Part shown: piece after piece, positions 54,788-64,000 of the stretch
How positions within the stretch are numbered: position 1 is the stretch's first letter
How the letters are laid out: each line of letters starts with the position of its first letter
From: Butyricimonas sp. Marseille-P3923
GTDB lineage: Bacteria; Bacteroidota; Bacteroidia; Bacteroidales; Marinifilaceae
Reading direction: 5' to 3'
DNA: 64,000 nt
Assembly: GCF_900184685.1 (NCBI RefSeq)
Contig: NZ_FXXL01000003.1
Coordinates: 62,001 to 126,000, forward strand
Position numbers and translations under genes: made by a program
Notes under the pieces: model-generated
Databases searched by the model: none
What the model was told of the DNA's origin: nothing
Seen by the model: the letters and a program-made list of their open reading frames with translations, nothing else

Positions 54788-57098
54788 CTTCGTATTTTCT
54801 CCTTTCCTCTTCTGCCAACCGTATTATTTCCACTCCCTTATCCAGCACAGCAGTCACGGCATGGCTTAACGCTTCACCATCCGGGAGAGCATCGCCACGA
54901 AGCAATCCGTAAAGTACATTCAGCGGTTGGTCGGCACGGAGCACCTCCCACGAACTGCGCAGGTGGTGGATCAGGGAATCCAGCTTTTGCAGGTCTTTTT
55001 CTTTTGCTGCATCCCGTACCGCCTGCATTTCCTTTTCTGTTTCAGTTATCAACTTTTCCAGCATGACGGCTTCATTGCCATAGGACAATAAGGCGGAAAA
55101 GTCCGGTTTCCCGTCCGGTGTCGCTTTTATGGCACACCTGTCGGAAACCTCCATCAGTTCCGATATGGAGAACGGCTTGAACAGGCATCCGGCAAAGCCT
55201 TTTGCCAATAGTTCCCCTTTGTTACAACTGCCCGAAGCGGTTGCCACAACCACCGGGATTGTTGGTGAATTGCCCACGTTGGACGAACGCAACAGTTCCA
55301 GCAATTCGAAACCGTTTATACCAGGCATATTCAAGTCTGTCAGCAACAGGCTGTATTCTTTCTGGCGTATCATTTCCATCAGTGCCGCAGCATCGGTGCA
55401 AGTGTCGCAGTGTATTCCTTCTTGGGAATACATCTCTTTCAGCATTAGAAGTAATACCTCATCATTGTCAATGGCGACAACATCATGGAATTTATTGTTA
55501 TGATAAACAGGTGTATTGCTTGTATATCCAAGCTGTTCTTCAGCTTCCTGCATAGAAATTTCAACTGTGAAACGACTGCCTTTCCCTTTCTTGCTGTCCA
55601 AACGGATTGTTCCGCCAAGCATCGACACAATATTACGCATTATGGCAAGCCCAAGCCCGAAACCCTCCTTTGCAGCGGCATTTGATAGACGTTCAAACGC
55701 ACCGAACGCTTGTTTCTGTTCCTCTTCTGTCATGCCTGTACCTGTATCTTCAATGACCAGTGTCAGAACTCCATTATCATATTCAGTAATCAAAGAAACA
55801 CCGCCTTCTTCTGTGAACTTGACAGCGTTTGACAGCAGGTTATTCCCGATTTGTATTATTCGCTCTTTGTCGGTCAATACAATGGCATCGTGTCCAGTCT
55901 TCACGGACAAGGACAACCCTTTGTTCACGGCAACAGGCATGAACTCCGTTTCAAGTGTGTGCGTGATTGCAGAAATCCGGCAGGGTGACAGACGGGGCTG
56001 TTCCTTGCCGTTGTCCAGGCGGAAGAAGTCAAGCAAAGTGTTGAGCATATCCCGCATACGGTCGGAGGATTGCAGTATATTTTGGATATATTGCCCATTA
56101 TTACCGCTATTGCATTCTTTCCGCAAAAGTTCGGTATAGCCGGTTATTGCCGTCAGTGGTGTACGCAACTCATGGGTAATAGTATATACCGCTTTCTTTC
56201 GGGAGGTTATGAGTATCTCATTTTGTTGCACGGACTGTTCCAATTGCTCGATCAAATCCGTTGTCTTGCGTTTGTATCGTTTAATGTTCTTTGCATCACG
56301 GTGTATGATGATATAGGAAATGACCAACAGCAAAAGAACAAATCCCATCAAGCCGCCTATCTGCATAAATGATTTTTTACGCATGGCTGTTATCTCGCTT
56401 TCTCTATTTTGTAAATCAGATTGCACCTTCTTTTCGATTTGGCAAATCAATCCTTGCAGTTGTCTGTTAAGTTCTGCATTACGGGCAGCAAGACTATCGG
56501 CTTGTTCTGACAATCGACGGCTCTGCGCATTCTGTTCGTTGACCATGTTTCTATTGGATGAACGGAGCGTAGTCGTTGTTGTCGTTGGCTTCGTTCCCTC
56601 TTTTTTGCCGAAGATGCTCAAGAAACCTTTTCGTTTTGGCTTTTTGGACTGTTCCTGCACACTTTTCTGCACAATAACCGGAATTTGATTGGCTATCTTC
56701 TTGTTAATAGATTGTTGTTCATCCATTAACCGGACTATCTGGAACATCTGTCGTTCCTTATCCTCTAAAAGACTGCGCACACTATCGATGCGCTCTGCTG
56801 GATAGGTGGCCTTGAAACGGCAAAGCATACTGTCCATTGCCATACGCCGTGCATGGTAATGCTCGATATCTTTATCGTTCCATTCCAGTATTGTTTCACC
56901 CAATAGAGAAAATTTTATCATTTGAATATTGATATTGTTTATTTCTTTTCGGAGCTCGTCTATTTTTTTATTGCCAAGTTCTAATGCTTCTATCTCCTGC
57001 CATTCATAGAGGCTATTATATGCCATACATCCGATAAGAATGGAGATAAGTATATATCCCAACTGTATTGCCTTATAGAAATTTCCTGACCGCTCCAT
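54780..57098 (-). CDS. rteA: RteA, hybrid sensor histidine kinase
   Basis: 772 residues. N-terminal helix (about 12-30), an extracytoplasmic coiled-coil-rich sensor region, second helix (about 246-266), HisKA with H309 (TITHELRTPL), HATPase (EDTGTGMT, GFGLGLAI), a receiver (LLLTDLNMPG) and a C-terminal Hpt-like helix (IHHLRSS, H711 or H712). This supports an internal phosphorelay to RteB. It abuts the tetQ stop and is co-transcribed with tetQ. Confidence 0.93.
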   Translation of the reverse strand: MERSGNFYKAIQLGYILISILIGCMAYNSLYEWQEIEALELGNKKIDELRKEINNINIQMIKFSLLGETILEWNDKDIEHYHARRMAMDSMLCRFKATYPAERIDSVRSLLEDKERQMFQIVRLMDEQQSINKKIANQIPVIVQKSVQEQSKKPKRKGFLSIFGKKEGTKPTTTTTTLRSSNRNMVNEQNAQSRRLSEQADSLAARNAELNRQLQGLICQIEKKVQSDLQNRESEITAMRKKSFMQIGGLMGFVLLLLVISYIIIHRDAKNIKRYKRKTTDLIEQLEQSVQQNEILITSRKKAVYTITHELRTPLTAITGYTELLRKECNSGNNGQYIQNILQSSDRMRDMLNTLLDFFRLDNGKEQPRLSPCRISAITHTLETEFMPVAVNKGLSLSVKTGHDAIVLTDKERIIQIGNNLLSNAVKFTEEGGVSLITEYDNGVLTLVIEDTGTGMTEEEQKQAFGAFERLSNAAAKEGFGLGLAIMRNIVSMLGGTIRLDSKKGKGSRFTVEISMQEAEEQLGYTSNTPVYHNNKFHDVVAIDNDEVLLLMLKEMYSQEGIHCDTCTDAAALMEMIRQKEYSLLLTDLNMPGINGFELLELLRSSNVGNSPTIPVVVATASGSCNKGELLAKGFAGCLFKPFSISELMEVSDRCAIKATPDGKPDFSALLSYGNEAVMLEKLITETEKEMQAVRDAAKEKDLQKLDSLIHHLRSSWEVLRADQPLNVLYGLLRGDALPDGEALSHAVTAVLDKGVEIIRLAEEERRKYEDG

Positions 57099-59071
57099 TA
57101 TTTTGATGACATTGATTTTTGGAACATGAATAAAAGTTTATCTTTTTCGTTCATGCGGATATTATCAGAATAACCGCCTTTTGTTATTTGATACCCGCAT
57201 GGCTTAACCATAAAAATGCCTAAGCCCTTAGTGTATGAACTTACTTCTGATGCATAGTCTTTACTTGTATTTAATGGAACTTTCCCTTTAATATGACACC
57301 ACTCATTATTGCAACTGATGTCTTCAATCTCAGACATCATTTTTTGCAAATCTGTAATAGCTTTGGAACTTGCCGCTTGGGGTATCTGCAACTCAAAATA
57401 GAGCATCGGTTCGAGAATGTCCACACCTGACTGTTGCAAGGCCAGCCTGAAGACATAAGGGGTCAGCTGTCTGAAATCAGCAGGTGTACTTACCGGGCTA
57501 TAATACTCGGCTTGAGTAAAAGTTACTTTCAGATCAGTCACTTCCCATCCATGTAACCCGGATTGGCAAGACATACGAATCCCTTCAAAAACGGCATTTT
57601 GAAAAGAATGGTTCAGATAACCATAGGAGATGTCACTTTCGATTTGCAACCCTGTCCCTAACGGTAAGGGTTCAAGAGTCAGCCCTATTGTGGCCCAATA
57701 AGGGTTGGGCGGCACTTCGATCTGAATAATCTTATTGACCTTTTTTACAGGTCGTTCTTTGTATATAGTCTTGATCTCATCAAAATGGACCTTTACGGAA
57801 AATCGTTCTTCCAGCAATGTCTGTATGATTTCCTTTTGGGTTAAACCATATAACGAGATTTCCAATTCATCACTATATGAGTTTATGGAAAAGGACAAAG
57901 ACGGGTCTTCAATCCACAATGTATTCAGAGCGGATATCACCTTGCTTCTCTCTTCGGGCCTGTCTGGCCGGACGGAGGATTTGAGAGCGGGATGCTGATG
58001 CGATAATCCTTGAATCAAACAAGGTTCAGCACCTAAATAATTTCCGATTCGAAAATCATCCATATCCTCTACAATCGCGATATCATTGGCGCCCACTTCA
58101 TCAACATTTATCTCTCTGCCCTGATTGATAGTTTTTAGATTTTTAATCTTGATGAATTTTTCCGAATCGTTGATTCTTACAACGTCTCGAAGTCTCAGAC
58201 TTCCGTCAATTATTTTTAGAAAACTTCTTTTATGTCCTTTGGGGTCATGCTCTATCTTATAAAGATAAGATGAAAGTCTGTTTGAGACCGATGCCGGAGG
58301 AAGTATAAAAGAAGTGATGGCGTCCAACAACTCATTGATACCGATATTGAACATTGCTGATCCATGTAGCACCGGATAGACTTTGGCTTTTGCCACAAGA
58401 GCGATTATCGTATTCCAATAATCAGCCGGTGAAATTTCGCTATCCGCCAAATATCGTTCTAATATATTGTCGTCATGGTTGCATACAAATTCTTTGTATT
58501 CTTCCTTTATATATGTTTGGGAGCAAACCGGATAAACCGATCCATCGACAACATTTTGCATAAACAGGACATCTTGAGACAGATTTGCTTTTATATCCAG
58601 ATACAAACGCTCCAAATTCACACCGGCTCGGTCAATCTTATTGATAAATATAATTGTCGGGATTTGCAGCTTCTGTAAAGTATTGAACAGCAACTTTGTC
58701 TGCGCTTGTATGCCTTCCTTTGCGGATAAGATGAGGACTGCTCCATCAAGCATTTTGAATGTCCGCTCCACTTCCGCAATAAAATCCATGTGTCCCGGAG
58801 TGTCAATGATATTGCATTTCACACCATTCCAGATAATAGATGTCGTAGAAGCCCGAACAGTAATTCCTCTACGTTTCTCTATATCCATAGAGTCCGTTAT
58901 GGTGTCACCATTATCCACACAGCCGCACTTTTCCGTTGCTCCACTGGCAAACAGCAGATTCTCGGTTACGGAAGTTTTTCCTGCATCAATGTGAGCAAGA
59001 ATTCCTAAATTTATAATATTCATTTGGATTAAGCAATAATATACTACAATAGATGCATTGTCGAAACGCAC
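57098..59071 (-). CDS. tetQ: Tet(Q) ribosomal protection protein
   Basis: Translation-factor GTPase that removes tetracycline from the ribosome. G motifs: AHIDAGKT (residues 26-33), [12 protein letters not shown]. The GTG at 59071 is chosen because a strong SD, GAGGAGGT (59080-59087), sits 8 bases upstream; it gives 657 residues. The ATG at 59023 ([17 protein letters not shown]) gives 641 residues and aligns with the start of Tet(M)-like proteins. Both forms are described for TetQ. First gene of the tetQ-rteA-rteB operon, so tetracycline raises resistance and transfer together. Confidence 0.96.
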   Translation of the reverse strand: MRFDNASIVVYYCLIQMNIINLGILAHIDAGKTSVTENLLFASGATEKCGCVDNGDTITDSMDIEKRRGITVRASTTSIIWNGVKCNIIDTPGHMDFIAEVERTFKMLDGAVLILSAKEGIQAQTKLLFNTLQKLQIPTIIFINKIDRAGVNLERLYLDIKANLSQDVLFMQNVVDGSVYPVCSQTYIKEEYKEFVCNHDDNILERYLADSEISPADYWNTIIALVAKAKVYPVLHGSAMFNIGINELLDAITSFILPPASVSNRLSSYLYKIEHDPKGHKRSFLKIIDGSLRLRDVVRINDSEKFIKIKNLKTINQGREINVDEVGANDIAIVEDMDDFRIGNYLGAEPCLIQGLSHQHPALKSSVRPDRPEERSKVISALNTLWIEDPSLSFSINSYSDELEISLYGLTQKEIIQTLLEERFSVKVHFDEIKTIYKERPVKKVNKIIQIEVPPNPYWATIGLTLEPLPLGTGLQIESDISYGYLNHSFQNAVFEGIRMSCQSGLHGWEVTDLKVTFTQAEYYSPVSTPADFRQLTPYVFRLALQQSGVDILEPMLYFELQIPQAASSKAITDLQKMMSEIEDISCNNEWCHIKGKVPLNTSKDYASEVSSYTKGLGIFMVKPCGYQITKGGYSDNIRMNEKDKLLFMFQKSMSSK

Positions 59072-59082
59072 CTTTTAATACC

Positions 59083-59109
59083 TCCTCGTAGCATATGAGA
59101 ACTACAGGA
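59083..59109 (-). promoter_or_regulatory. tetQ SD-sequestering hairpin
   Basis: On the minus strand TCCTGTAG (59102-59109) pairs with CTAC-g-AGGA (59083-59091), one bulged base, ten-base loop. The AGGA arm is part of the SD, so the structure hides the ribosome site. This fits translational attenuation as described for CTnDOT tetQ. Confidence 0.7.
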
Positions 59110-59137
59110 TTCCTAACTCGTATTAATATGTATATTA

Positions 59138-59149
59138 TTACTGCCGCAT
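59138..59149 (-). CDS. tetQ leader peptide (3 residues)
   Basis: ATG CGG CAG TAA (MRQ) starts within a few bases of the predicted transcript start and lies before the SD-sequestering hairpin. A three-residue leader peptide is known for CTnDOT tetQ control; stalling on it under tetracycline would free the SD. Confidence 0.65.
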   Translation of the reverse strand: MRQ

Positions 59150-59157
59150 AACGATTA

Positions 59158-59188
59158 CAAAATTACACAAAAAAATATATCTAACAAA
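59158..59188 (-). promoter_or_regulatory. tetQ-rteA-rteB promoter
   Basis: On the minus strand TTTG (59185-59188), 19 bases, TAATTTTG (59158-59165): a full match to the Bacteroidetes promoter TTTG-N19-21-TAnnTTTG. It would start transcription near 59151. Confidence 0.82.
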
Positions 59189-59189
59189 A

Positions 59190-59553
59190 GTAGGAGGATT
59201 TTTTAACTTTTTACCATAGACATTTTATTAGGGAAACGTAGGTTCAACTGGTAAGTACAAATAAGTAGAAATGTTTGAACAACACTGTTTTAGGAAGTTG
59301 AAAAATCAAGTTTCTCTCTCGGTATAGCGTTTATTTTGGCCAATATCTTCTTTAGTTTGGCATTTGAGTATTTCCCATTCGTGTTCTATTTAGCTCCTTA
59401 TTATGAGTATGTAGCAAGTTGCTTATCAAATTCAGCCTCTTTGAGGGTCAAATATGGTTTTGCAAATGGTGACTGACAAGACATAAACAAGGTCAGCAGG
59501 ATTTTTTACATAAATGGACATGAATGTATATAACCTAAAATAAGAATAAATTT
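59190..59553. other. intergenic stretch without a supported gene
   Basis: AT-rich region between the tetQ promoter and the inverted-repeat element. No reading frame of note and no strong hairpin was seen. Confidence 0.45.
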
Positions 59554-59655
59554 TAATAAGGGCTGCCCAAAAAGAAAAAAATGCAGTTGCCATCCTACAG
59601 ATACTTGCAGAAAGGATAAAATTTACTTTTAGACCTTTTGGGATAGCCCTTATTA
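59554..59655. repeat. small inverted-repeat (MITE-like) element
   Basis: About 100 bases bounded by imperfect 20-base inverted repeats (TAATAAGGGCTGCCCAAAAG and its near complement at 59634-59655). The ends resemble insertion-sequence termini (GGGCTGCCCAAAAG). There is no reading frame inside. It lies just after the helicase stop and may also act as its terminator. Confidence 0.5.
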
Positions 59656-59679
59656 ATACTTCAGATAAAATTCCTAAGG

Positions 59680-62600
59680 TTATATTTTCAATCCTTTGAA
59701 CCGGGTTTCCTCCTTGGCATACAGTCCCGGACGCCCGATTATGACATGGTTGGCAACGATACTATCCGCCGGACTGCGTATCTGCGGCGGTGCATTTTCG
59801 GGATATTGCGCCTGCCTGTTCCTCACATCTTCCGCTTCCGGCTTGACCTGTTGCCCTTCTTTCTCCTTTTCGGCGACTTCGGGCGTGGGCGGCGCAAGTT
59901 CCAGCTGTATTTTTCGGTCAAGGGCGGCAAGTTCGGATTTCAGCTGCTTCAGCTCGTCCTCCTTCTTCCACACCTTGCCCGCTATCTCCTGCAACTGCGG
60001 TATCTCCCTCTCCAGCACCTCGTTCTTCGCCTTGTACTGGTCGATAATGGAGGGTATCCTCTCCATCGCGTTCAGGAAGTTTCGGGCGGCAGCCATCGGA
60101 TCAGCCATTGCCAGATGTCCGTTGTTATAGGTGTACTTGTAGTTCCCCTCTACCACGAAGCGGTTGTCGGTAAACTCCAATCCCTCTTTGAGTATCCTCT
60201 CGCTCACCACCTTTATCGGAAAACCGTACAGTTCTCCGACCTGTGTGTAAAGCCCGCCCGTAGTGGCGTTTTTCGCTATCTCCTGCAAACGCTTTCCGAT
60301 AACCTTCTCATCGGCGGAATCCACACCGTCCACCTTTATTATATTAAGGCGGTTGCCCTCCCTGTCGGTCTGCGCCACCGAAAGGAAGCGGTTCCAGTCC
60401 TCCGTCATGGCATCTATGAAAGCCGTGTTGTTACGCAACTCGCCCGTCTTCGACTCTAACTTGAACTCCGAATCACGCTTGCCCTTGTTAAACGACTTGC
60501 GTTCCCCTTCGAGCGAGGCGATGCGCTTTTCAAGTTTCGCCTTGTCCAGCAGGTCGGTGTTGCCGGATAGCAACGCCATATATTCCGAAAAGTTCATGCC
60601 CGATTTCTCGTCCACTGCCCCCTCGTCGATGGTACGCGCCCCCATAGCACCGCTTTTGAGCTGGCTGATGAAAGTCTGCTTGCAGTGCAGGAGGTTGAAC
60701 TTGTAGCTGTCCAGTGACTTCTCCACCGCGTAGATGATTACGTCCACGTTGTTCCCGGCGAAATGCTTGGCAATTTCGTTTCCGGCTCTAACTCCGCGTC
60801 CGTCACGCTGTTGCAGGTCGGACGGTCGCCACGGCGTATCGAGATGATGAATTGCCACACACCTTTTCTGTGCGTTCACACCCGTTCCGAGCATGGAGGT
60901 GGAGCCGAACAGAACACGCACCGTTCCGGCATTCATGGCGTCTATCACCGCCTTCCGAGCCTTGTCGGTCTTGCACTCCTGAATGAAGCGCACCTCGCTT
61001 GGCGGTATGCCGTAATCCTCCGTCAGCTTGCGCTTGATTTCCGAATAGACGTTCCACCCGTCGCCCGGCTGATATGTCCCCAAGTCCGAGAAAACGAACT
61101 GCGTGCCTTTCTGCGCGTCGTATTTTTGGTAATACTCCGCGATCATCTTGGCACAGTGGCTCGCCTTGTTATCGGGGTGGTCTTCATAATGCGGGTCTAT
61201 CATGCGCATGTCGAGTGCCATCTTGCGGGCGTAGTCGGTGGCGATAAGCATCTTCGCCTTTTCCTCCGTTTCCGAAAGCGGCAGCCTGCCCAGAAGTGTG
61301 GCATCGCCAGTCTTGGCGAACTGCATCAGCTTCTGTATGAAGTCCTCCTGCTCCGGCGTGGGCGGTATGTGGTGCAGTATCTCATTCTTGTTGGGACGAT
61401 CTACGCCCACGTCCTCTGCCGTGCGGTAGTCCGTGATTTCATTATAGAAGGCGGCAAGTTCCGGCACCTTGATGAAGTAGCGGAAACGCTCCTTTTGAAC
61501 CACGTTGTTCGTCACGTTAAATTCAAAATCCGTCGTCTTCTTGGCGAATATCGCCGCCCAAGCGTCGAAACATCGGATGTCCTGCCGTTCCAGCTCCTTC
61601 GGACGCAAATACTTGAACAGCAGATACAACTCCGTCAGCGAGTTGCTGATGGTAGTACCCGAAAGGAAGGTCGCTCCCAAGTCTCTGCCCGTGCGCTCCT
61701 GTATGGTGCGTATGGCAAAGAGCATGTTCAGTGCCTTCTGGCTTCCCTCGCTGTTGCCCAGTCCCGCCACACGGTCATGGCGCGTGTTGAACGTCAGATT
61801 TTTGAACTGGTGGCTCTCATCTATGAAGATGTGGTCGATGCCCATCTGCTTGAAATCCACCACGTCGTCCGTGCGTGACTTTATGGCATGTTCCACCTTC
61901 TCCAGCTTCGCTTCAAGGTTGTGTTTGCGCTTCTCCAGACCTTTCAGCATAGCCCGCGACACGTTCTTTCCCTGCTGCCGCAGCACTTCGAGGTTTTCCT
62001 CCACCGTGTCAAGCTCCGCTTGCAGGATGCGCTGCTGCAACTCCGGCGACTGCGGTATCTTGCCGAACTGGTCGTGCGACATGATGACACAATCGTAGTC
62101 GTTGTTCTTTATATTATTGAAGAAGCGCACACGGTTGGCGGTCGAAAAGTCCTTCTCCGAAGCGTACAGAATACGTGCGTTGGGATATGCCGCCTGATAG
62201 GTGGCGGCAATCTCCGCAACGTTGGCTTTCAGCCCGATAATCATCGGCTTATGTGCCAATTTCAGACGCTTCATCTCATGCGCGGCGATGCACATTATCA
62301 GCGTCTTGCCGGTTCCCACCTCGTGGTCGCAAATTCCGCCGCCGTTCTGTTTCAGCATCCAGACGCAATCCATCTGCGAGGGATAGACGCTCTTGATACC
62401 CCGGCTTGCCAAGCCTTTCAGATTGAGGTCGGGGAAGGTCTGGTGCGAGCCGTCATACTTCGGGCGCACGAAACAGTTGAACTTGCGGTTATACATTGTC
62501 GTCAGCCGTTCCTTGAACTGCGGCGACTGTTCTTCGAGCCATTCGGAGAAACCGTTGCGGATTTCATCAATCTTGGCGTTGGCGAGCTGTATGCCCTCGC

Positions 62601-64000
62601 TGTCGCGCACCTTGATGTCGTTGCCATGCTCGTCCTTGCCGATGGACTTCATCATGTCGGGGCAGGTGTTGTGCAGGGCGTGTTTCAAGAGGTGCATACC
62701 GTCATAGTTCCGGTAATACCCCTTTACCAGAAACTCGTCCGTGATTTTCATGGTGCGGTAGCCGCACGCAACCGAAAACTCGTCCATGCTTGCGGAATAG
62801 GCGATTTTCACCTCCGTGTCGAACAGCCGGCTCATGTAGGCGGCATAGACACCCGTCGGAATCCAGCGTTCCCCGAAATTGAAGTCCAGATCCTCGAAGG
62901 CGATACGCGGCGGTTCGGCATCTTTCAGAGCCTCCAACGCCTGTTTCACTTCCGGCATACGCTCACTTTCGGGGTTTTCGCCCATCCAAGCCTCTATGCG
63001 TTCCGCCTTCTCTATCACGTTCCCGGCTATGAAGCGGTCTTTGATTTCGTAACCGGTCACGAGCGGATTGTAATAGATGCGTCCTTGCAGGGCTGTGAGC
63101 AACTCCTCCGCCGTGCTGTCGGTTATCTCCCGCATATAGTCGAGATTGACCGTGCCATATTTGTTGAGCGACGCGGACAGGGCTTCTTCGGGAGAGCCTA
63201 CGTTGGCATGGCTCTCCACGGAGAAGGAAACGGGATGCTCGAAGATGTCCGCCTTGACGAACTTTCCGTTCTCCACCCGTTCCAGCGAAAGGATGTCACG
63301 CCCGCCCGCGTCCATCATCACTAACTTCACGTTCTGCTTGGCGTTGAGGTTGCCGTAGCGCATGACAAACTCATCGTAACAGGTATTCAGATGCTCTCGC
63401 CACGGAACATTTGCCTCGCGCCGGAGCGATTCATAACGGTACAGACGCTCGTAGGCGTCACGCAGCGACACATACAACAACGCCTTTTCCTTCTGGTATC
63501 CTTTCAGGTCGAGCGGCTGGAATGTAGCCCCGTATGGCGTGATGTCCTTCAGATAGCCGATGTTATGACGCCCCCGGTCAGCCACCAGCGAGCCTTCGCG
63601 CAGGTGCATCTCCGGCGTGCGATGGTAGGCACGCGGCGTAAGGTCCGCGACTTCCTCCTTCGGCTTTTCCGGTTCGATGTCGGGAAAAAGGGAAGTAGCC
63701 ACCGTTTCCGGTGGAGCATCGGTAACAGCAGGTGCGGCGACTGCTTCCGGCTGTGTTTCCTCCTGCCGGGGTTGTTCACGTGGTACTTCCGGCGTGATCG
63801 TCGCAACCGTTCTGTTTTCATGTTTTTCATTATGCTGCCTTGCCAGCTCCCGAAGTTCCTTCCTGCGCTCCGGCGTGAGTTCCATCATCATCTCGTAGAA
63901 GCCGTTGATGGGAGGATTGGTTTCCCAGTCCAGCTTTGCATAGATGTCGTCCGGGTCGGCAGGCTTGGCGGTGTTCTCCGCTTTCACCTCCTTATTCTCC
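59680..64000 (-). CDS. giant SNF2-like helicase, 5' end cut by window
   Basis: 1439 codons are visible; the frame stays open to the right edge and no start is certain. Residues (from the visible GTG at 63987) show a proline/glutamate-rich N-part, then an SF2 helicase: Walker A HEVGTGKT near residue 556, DESH box in IFIDESHQF, and motif [14 protein letters not shown] long coiled-coil C-terminus follows. Proteins of this type on Bacteroides ICEs are often fused to an N-6 DNA methylase upstream. Probably a DNA-processing or self-protection function of the element. Confidence 0.82.
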   Translation of the reverse strand, partial: ENKEVKAENTAKPADPDDIYAKLDWETNPPINGFYEMMMELTPERRKELRELARQHNEKHENRTVATITPEVPREQPRQEETQPEAVAAPAVTDAPPETVATSLFPDIEPEKPKEEVADLTPRAYHRTPEMHLREGSLVADRGRHNIGYLKDITPYGATFQPLDLKGYQKEKALLYVSLRDAYERLYRYESLRREANVPWREHLNTCYDEFVMRYGNLNAKQNVKLVMMDAGGRDILSLERVENGKFVKADIFEHPVSFSVESHANVGSPEEALSASLNKYGTVNLDYMREITDSTAEELLTALQGRIYYNPLVTGYEIKDRFIAGNVIEKAERIEAWMGENPESERMPEVKQALEALKDAEPPRIAFEDLDFNFGERWIPTGVYAAYMSRLFDTEVKIAYSASMDEFSVACGYRTMKITDEFLVKGYYRNYDGMHLLKHALHNTCPDMMKSIGKDEHGNDIKVRDSEGIQLANAKIDEIRNGFSEWLEEQSPQFKERLTTMYNRKFNCFVRPKYDGSHQTFPDLNLKGLASRGIKSVYPSQMDCVWMLKQNGGGICDHEVGTGKTLIMCIAAHEMKRLKLAHKPMIIGLKANVAEIAATYQAAYPNARILYASEKDFSTANRVRFFNNIKNNDYDCVIMSHDQFGKIPQSPELQQRILQAELDTVEENLEVLRQQGKNVSRAMLKGLEKRKHNLEAKLEKVEHAIKSRTDDVVDFKQMGIDHIFIDESHQFKNLTFNTRHDRVAGLGNSEGSQKALNMLFAIRTIQERTGRDLGATFLSGTTISNSLTELYLLFKYLRPKELERQDIRCFDAWAAIFAKKTTDFEFNVTNNVVQKERFRYFIKVPELAAFYNEITDYRTAEDVGVDRPNKNEILHHIPPTPEQEDFIQKLMQFAKTGDATLLGRLPLSETEEKAKMLIATDYARKMALDMRMIDPHYEDHPDNKASHCAKMIAEYYQKYDAQKGTQFVFSDLGTYQPGDGWNVYSEIKRKLTEDYGIPPSEVRFIQECKTDKARKAVIDAMNAGTVRVLFGSTSMLGTGVNAQKRCVAIHHLDTPWRPSDLQQRDGRGVRAGNEIAKHFAGNNVDVIIYAVEKSLDSYKFNLLHCKQTFISQLKSGAMGARTIDEGAVDEKSGMNFSEYMALLSGNTDLLDKAKLEKRIASLEGERKSFNKGKRDSEFKLESKTGELRNNTAFIDAMTEDWNRFLSVAQTDREGNRLNIIKVDGVDSADEKVIGKRLQEIAKNATTGGLYTQVGELYGFPIKVVSERILKEGLEFTDNRFVVEGNYKYTYNNGHLAMADPMAAARNFLNAMERIPSIIDQYKAKNEVLEREIPQLQEIAGKVWKKEDELKQLKSELAALDRKIQLELAPPTPEVAEKEKEGQQVKPEAEDVRNRQAQYPENAPPQIRSPADSIVANHVIIGRPGLYAKEETRFKGLKI

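Larger units (their letters stand above)
27556..64000. mobile_element. CTnDOT-family conjugative transposon (tetQ), one end inside window
   Basis: Gene content and order are those of CTnDOT/CTnERL elements read from the transfer end: traQ to traA, mobA-mobB-mobC, rteC, rteB, rteA, tetQ, then a giant helicase. More than 36 kb is visible. Excision and integrase genes are expected to the right of the window. Departures seen are the AT-rich Panacea pair between mobC and rteC, the RibD-like gene with structured RNA leader, and a small inverted-repeat element beside tetQ. The stated left limit is the putative core sequence and is approximate. Confidence 0.9.

Noticed and set aside
1-64000. CRISPR arrays
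   Set aside because: No set of regularly spaced direct repeats was seen anywhere in the window.

Overview
The window is Bacteroidales chromosome followed by one end of a CTnDOT-family conjugative transposon (ICE). The host assignment rests on STN-type SusC/SusD pairs driven by ECF sigma and FecR genes, TAnnTTTG promoter boxes, few Shine-Dalgarno sequences and GldA/GldG-type ABC exporters. A dsrC-dsrM-dsrK set and tandem zinc-metalloprotease genes next to PKD-like lipoproteins suggest the Odoribacteraceae (Butyricimonas/Odoribacter-like), but genus is an inference.

Host part (1-about 27.5 kb). The left edge cuts a GldG-like ABC permease fusion that is a paralogue of the complete gene at 24942-27236. 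A minus-strand block follows: a cysteine-desulfurase-family enzyme, then dsrK-, dsrM- and dsrC-like genes forming a compact membrane/sulfur-carrier electron-transfer operon. A divergent hybrid-less sensor kinase with a periplasmic substrate-binding domain and a tRNA-Asn come next. From 9.2 to 27.2 kb lies a single-direction locus: ECF sigma factor, FecR anti-sigma, SusC, SusD, DUF4843 lipoprotein, PKD-like lipoprotein, a metzincin-like zinc protease, a second copy of that protease with all three zinc-binding histidines replaced, an ABC ATPase and the GldG-like permease fusion. It reads as one regulated uptake and surface-protein-processing system.

Mobile part (about 27.5 kb to beyond 64 kb). 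The element enters by its transfer end: a hairpin-rich terminal region, a plus-strand run of small genes (including PcfK and PcfJ relatives and a DUF3873 gene), then a converging minus-strand operon with all 17 tra genes, traA to traQ (MPF type B conjugation machine), ending in a lysozyme. A hairpin-rich 680-base region, the likely oriT, separates traA from the divergent mobA-mobB-mobC genes (accessory protein, relaxase, coupling protein). Behind them are an AT-rich Panacea-type toxin-antitoxin-like pair, rteC, a RibD/DHFR-like gene with a strongly structured RNA in front of it, the regulators rteB and rteA, the ribosome-protection gene tetQ with a readable attenuation leader (promoter, 3-residue leader peptide, SD-sequestering hairpin), a small inverted-repeat element, and the 3' part of a giant helicase gene that runs off the right edge. 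The integrase and excision genes are not in the window.

The most unusual items are the structured RNA with its own promoter box and terminator at 53.2-53.4 kb, the active/inactive metalloprotease pair, the dsrCMK set without sulfite reductase genes beside it, and the AT-rich TA-like cargo inside the ICE.
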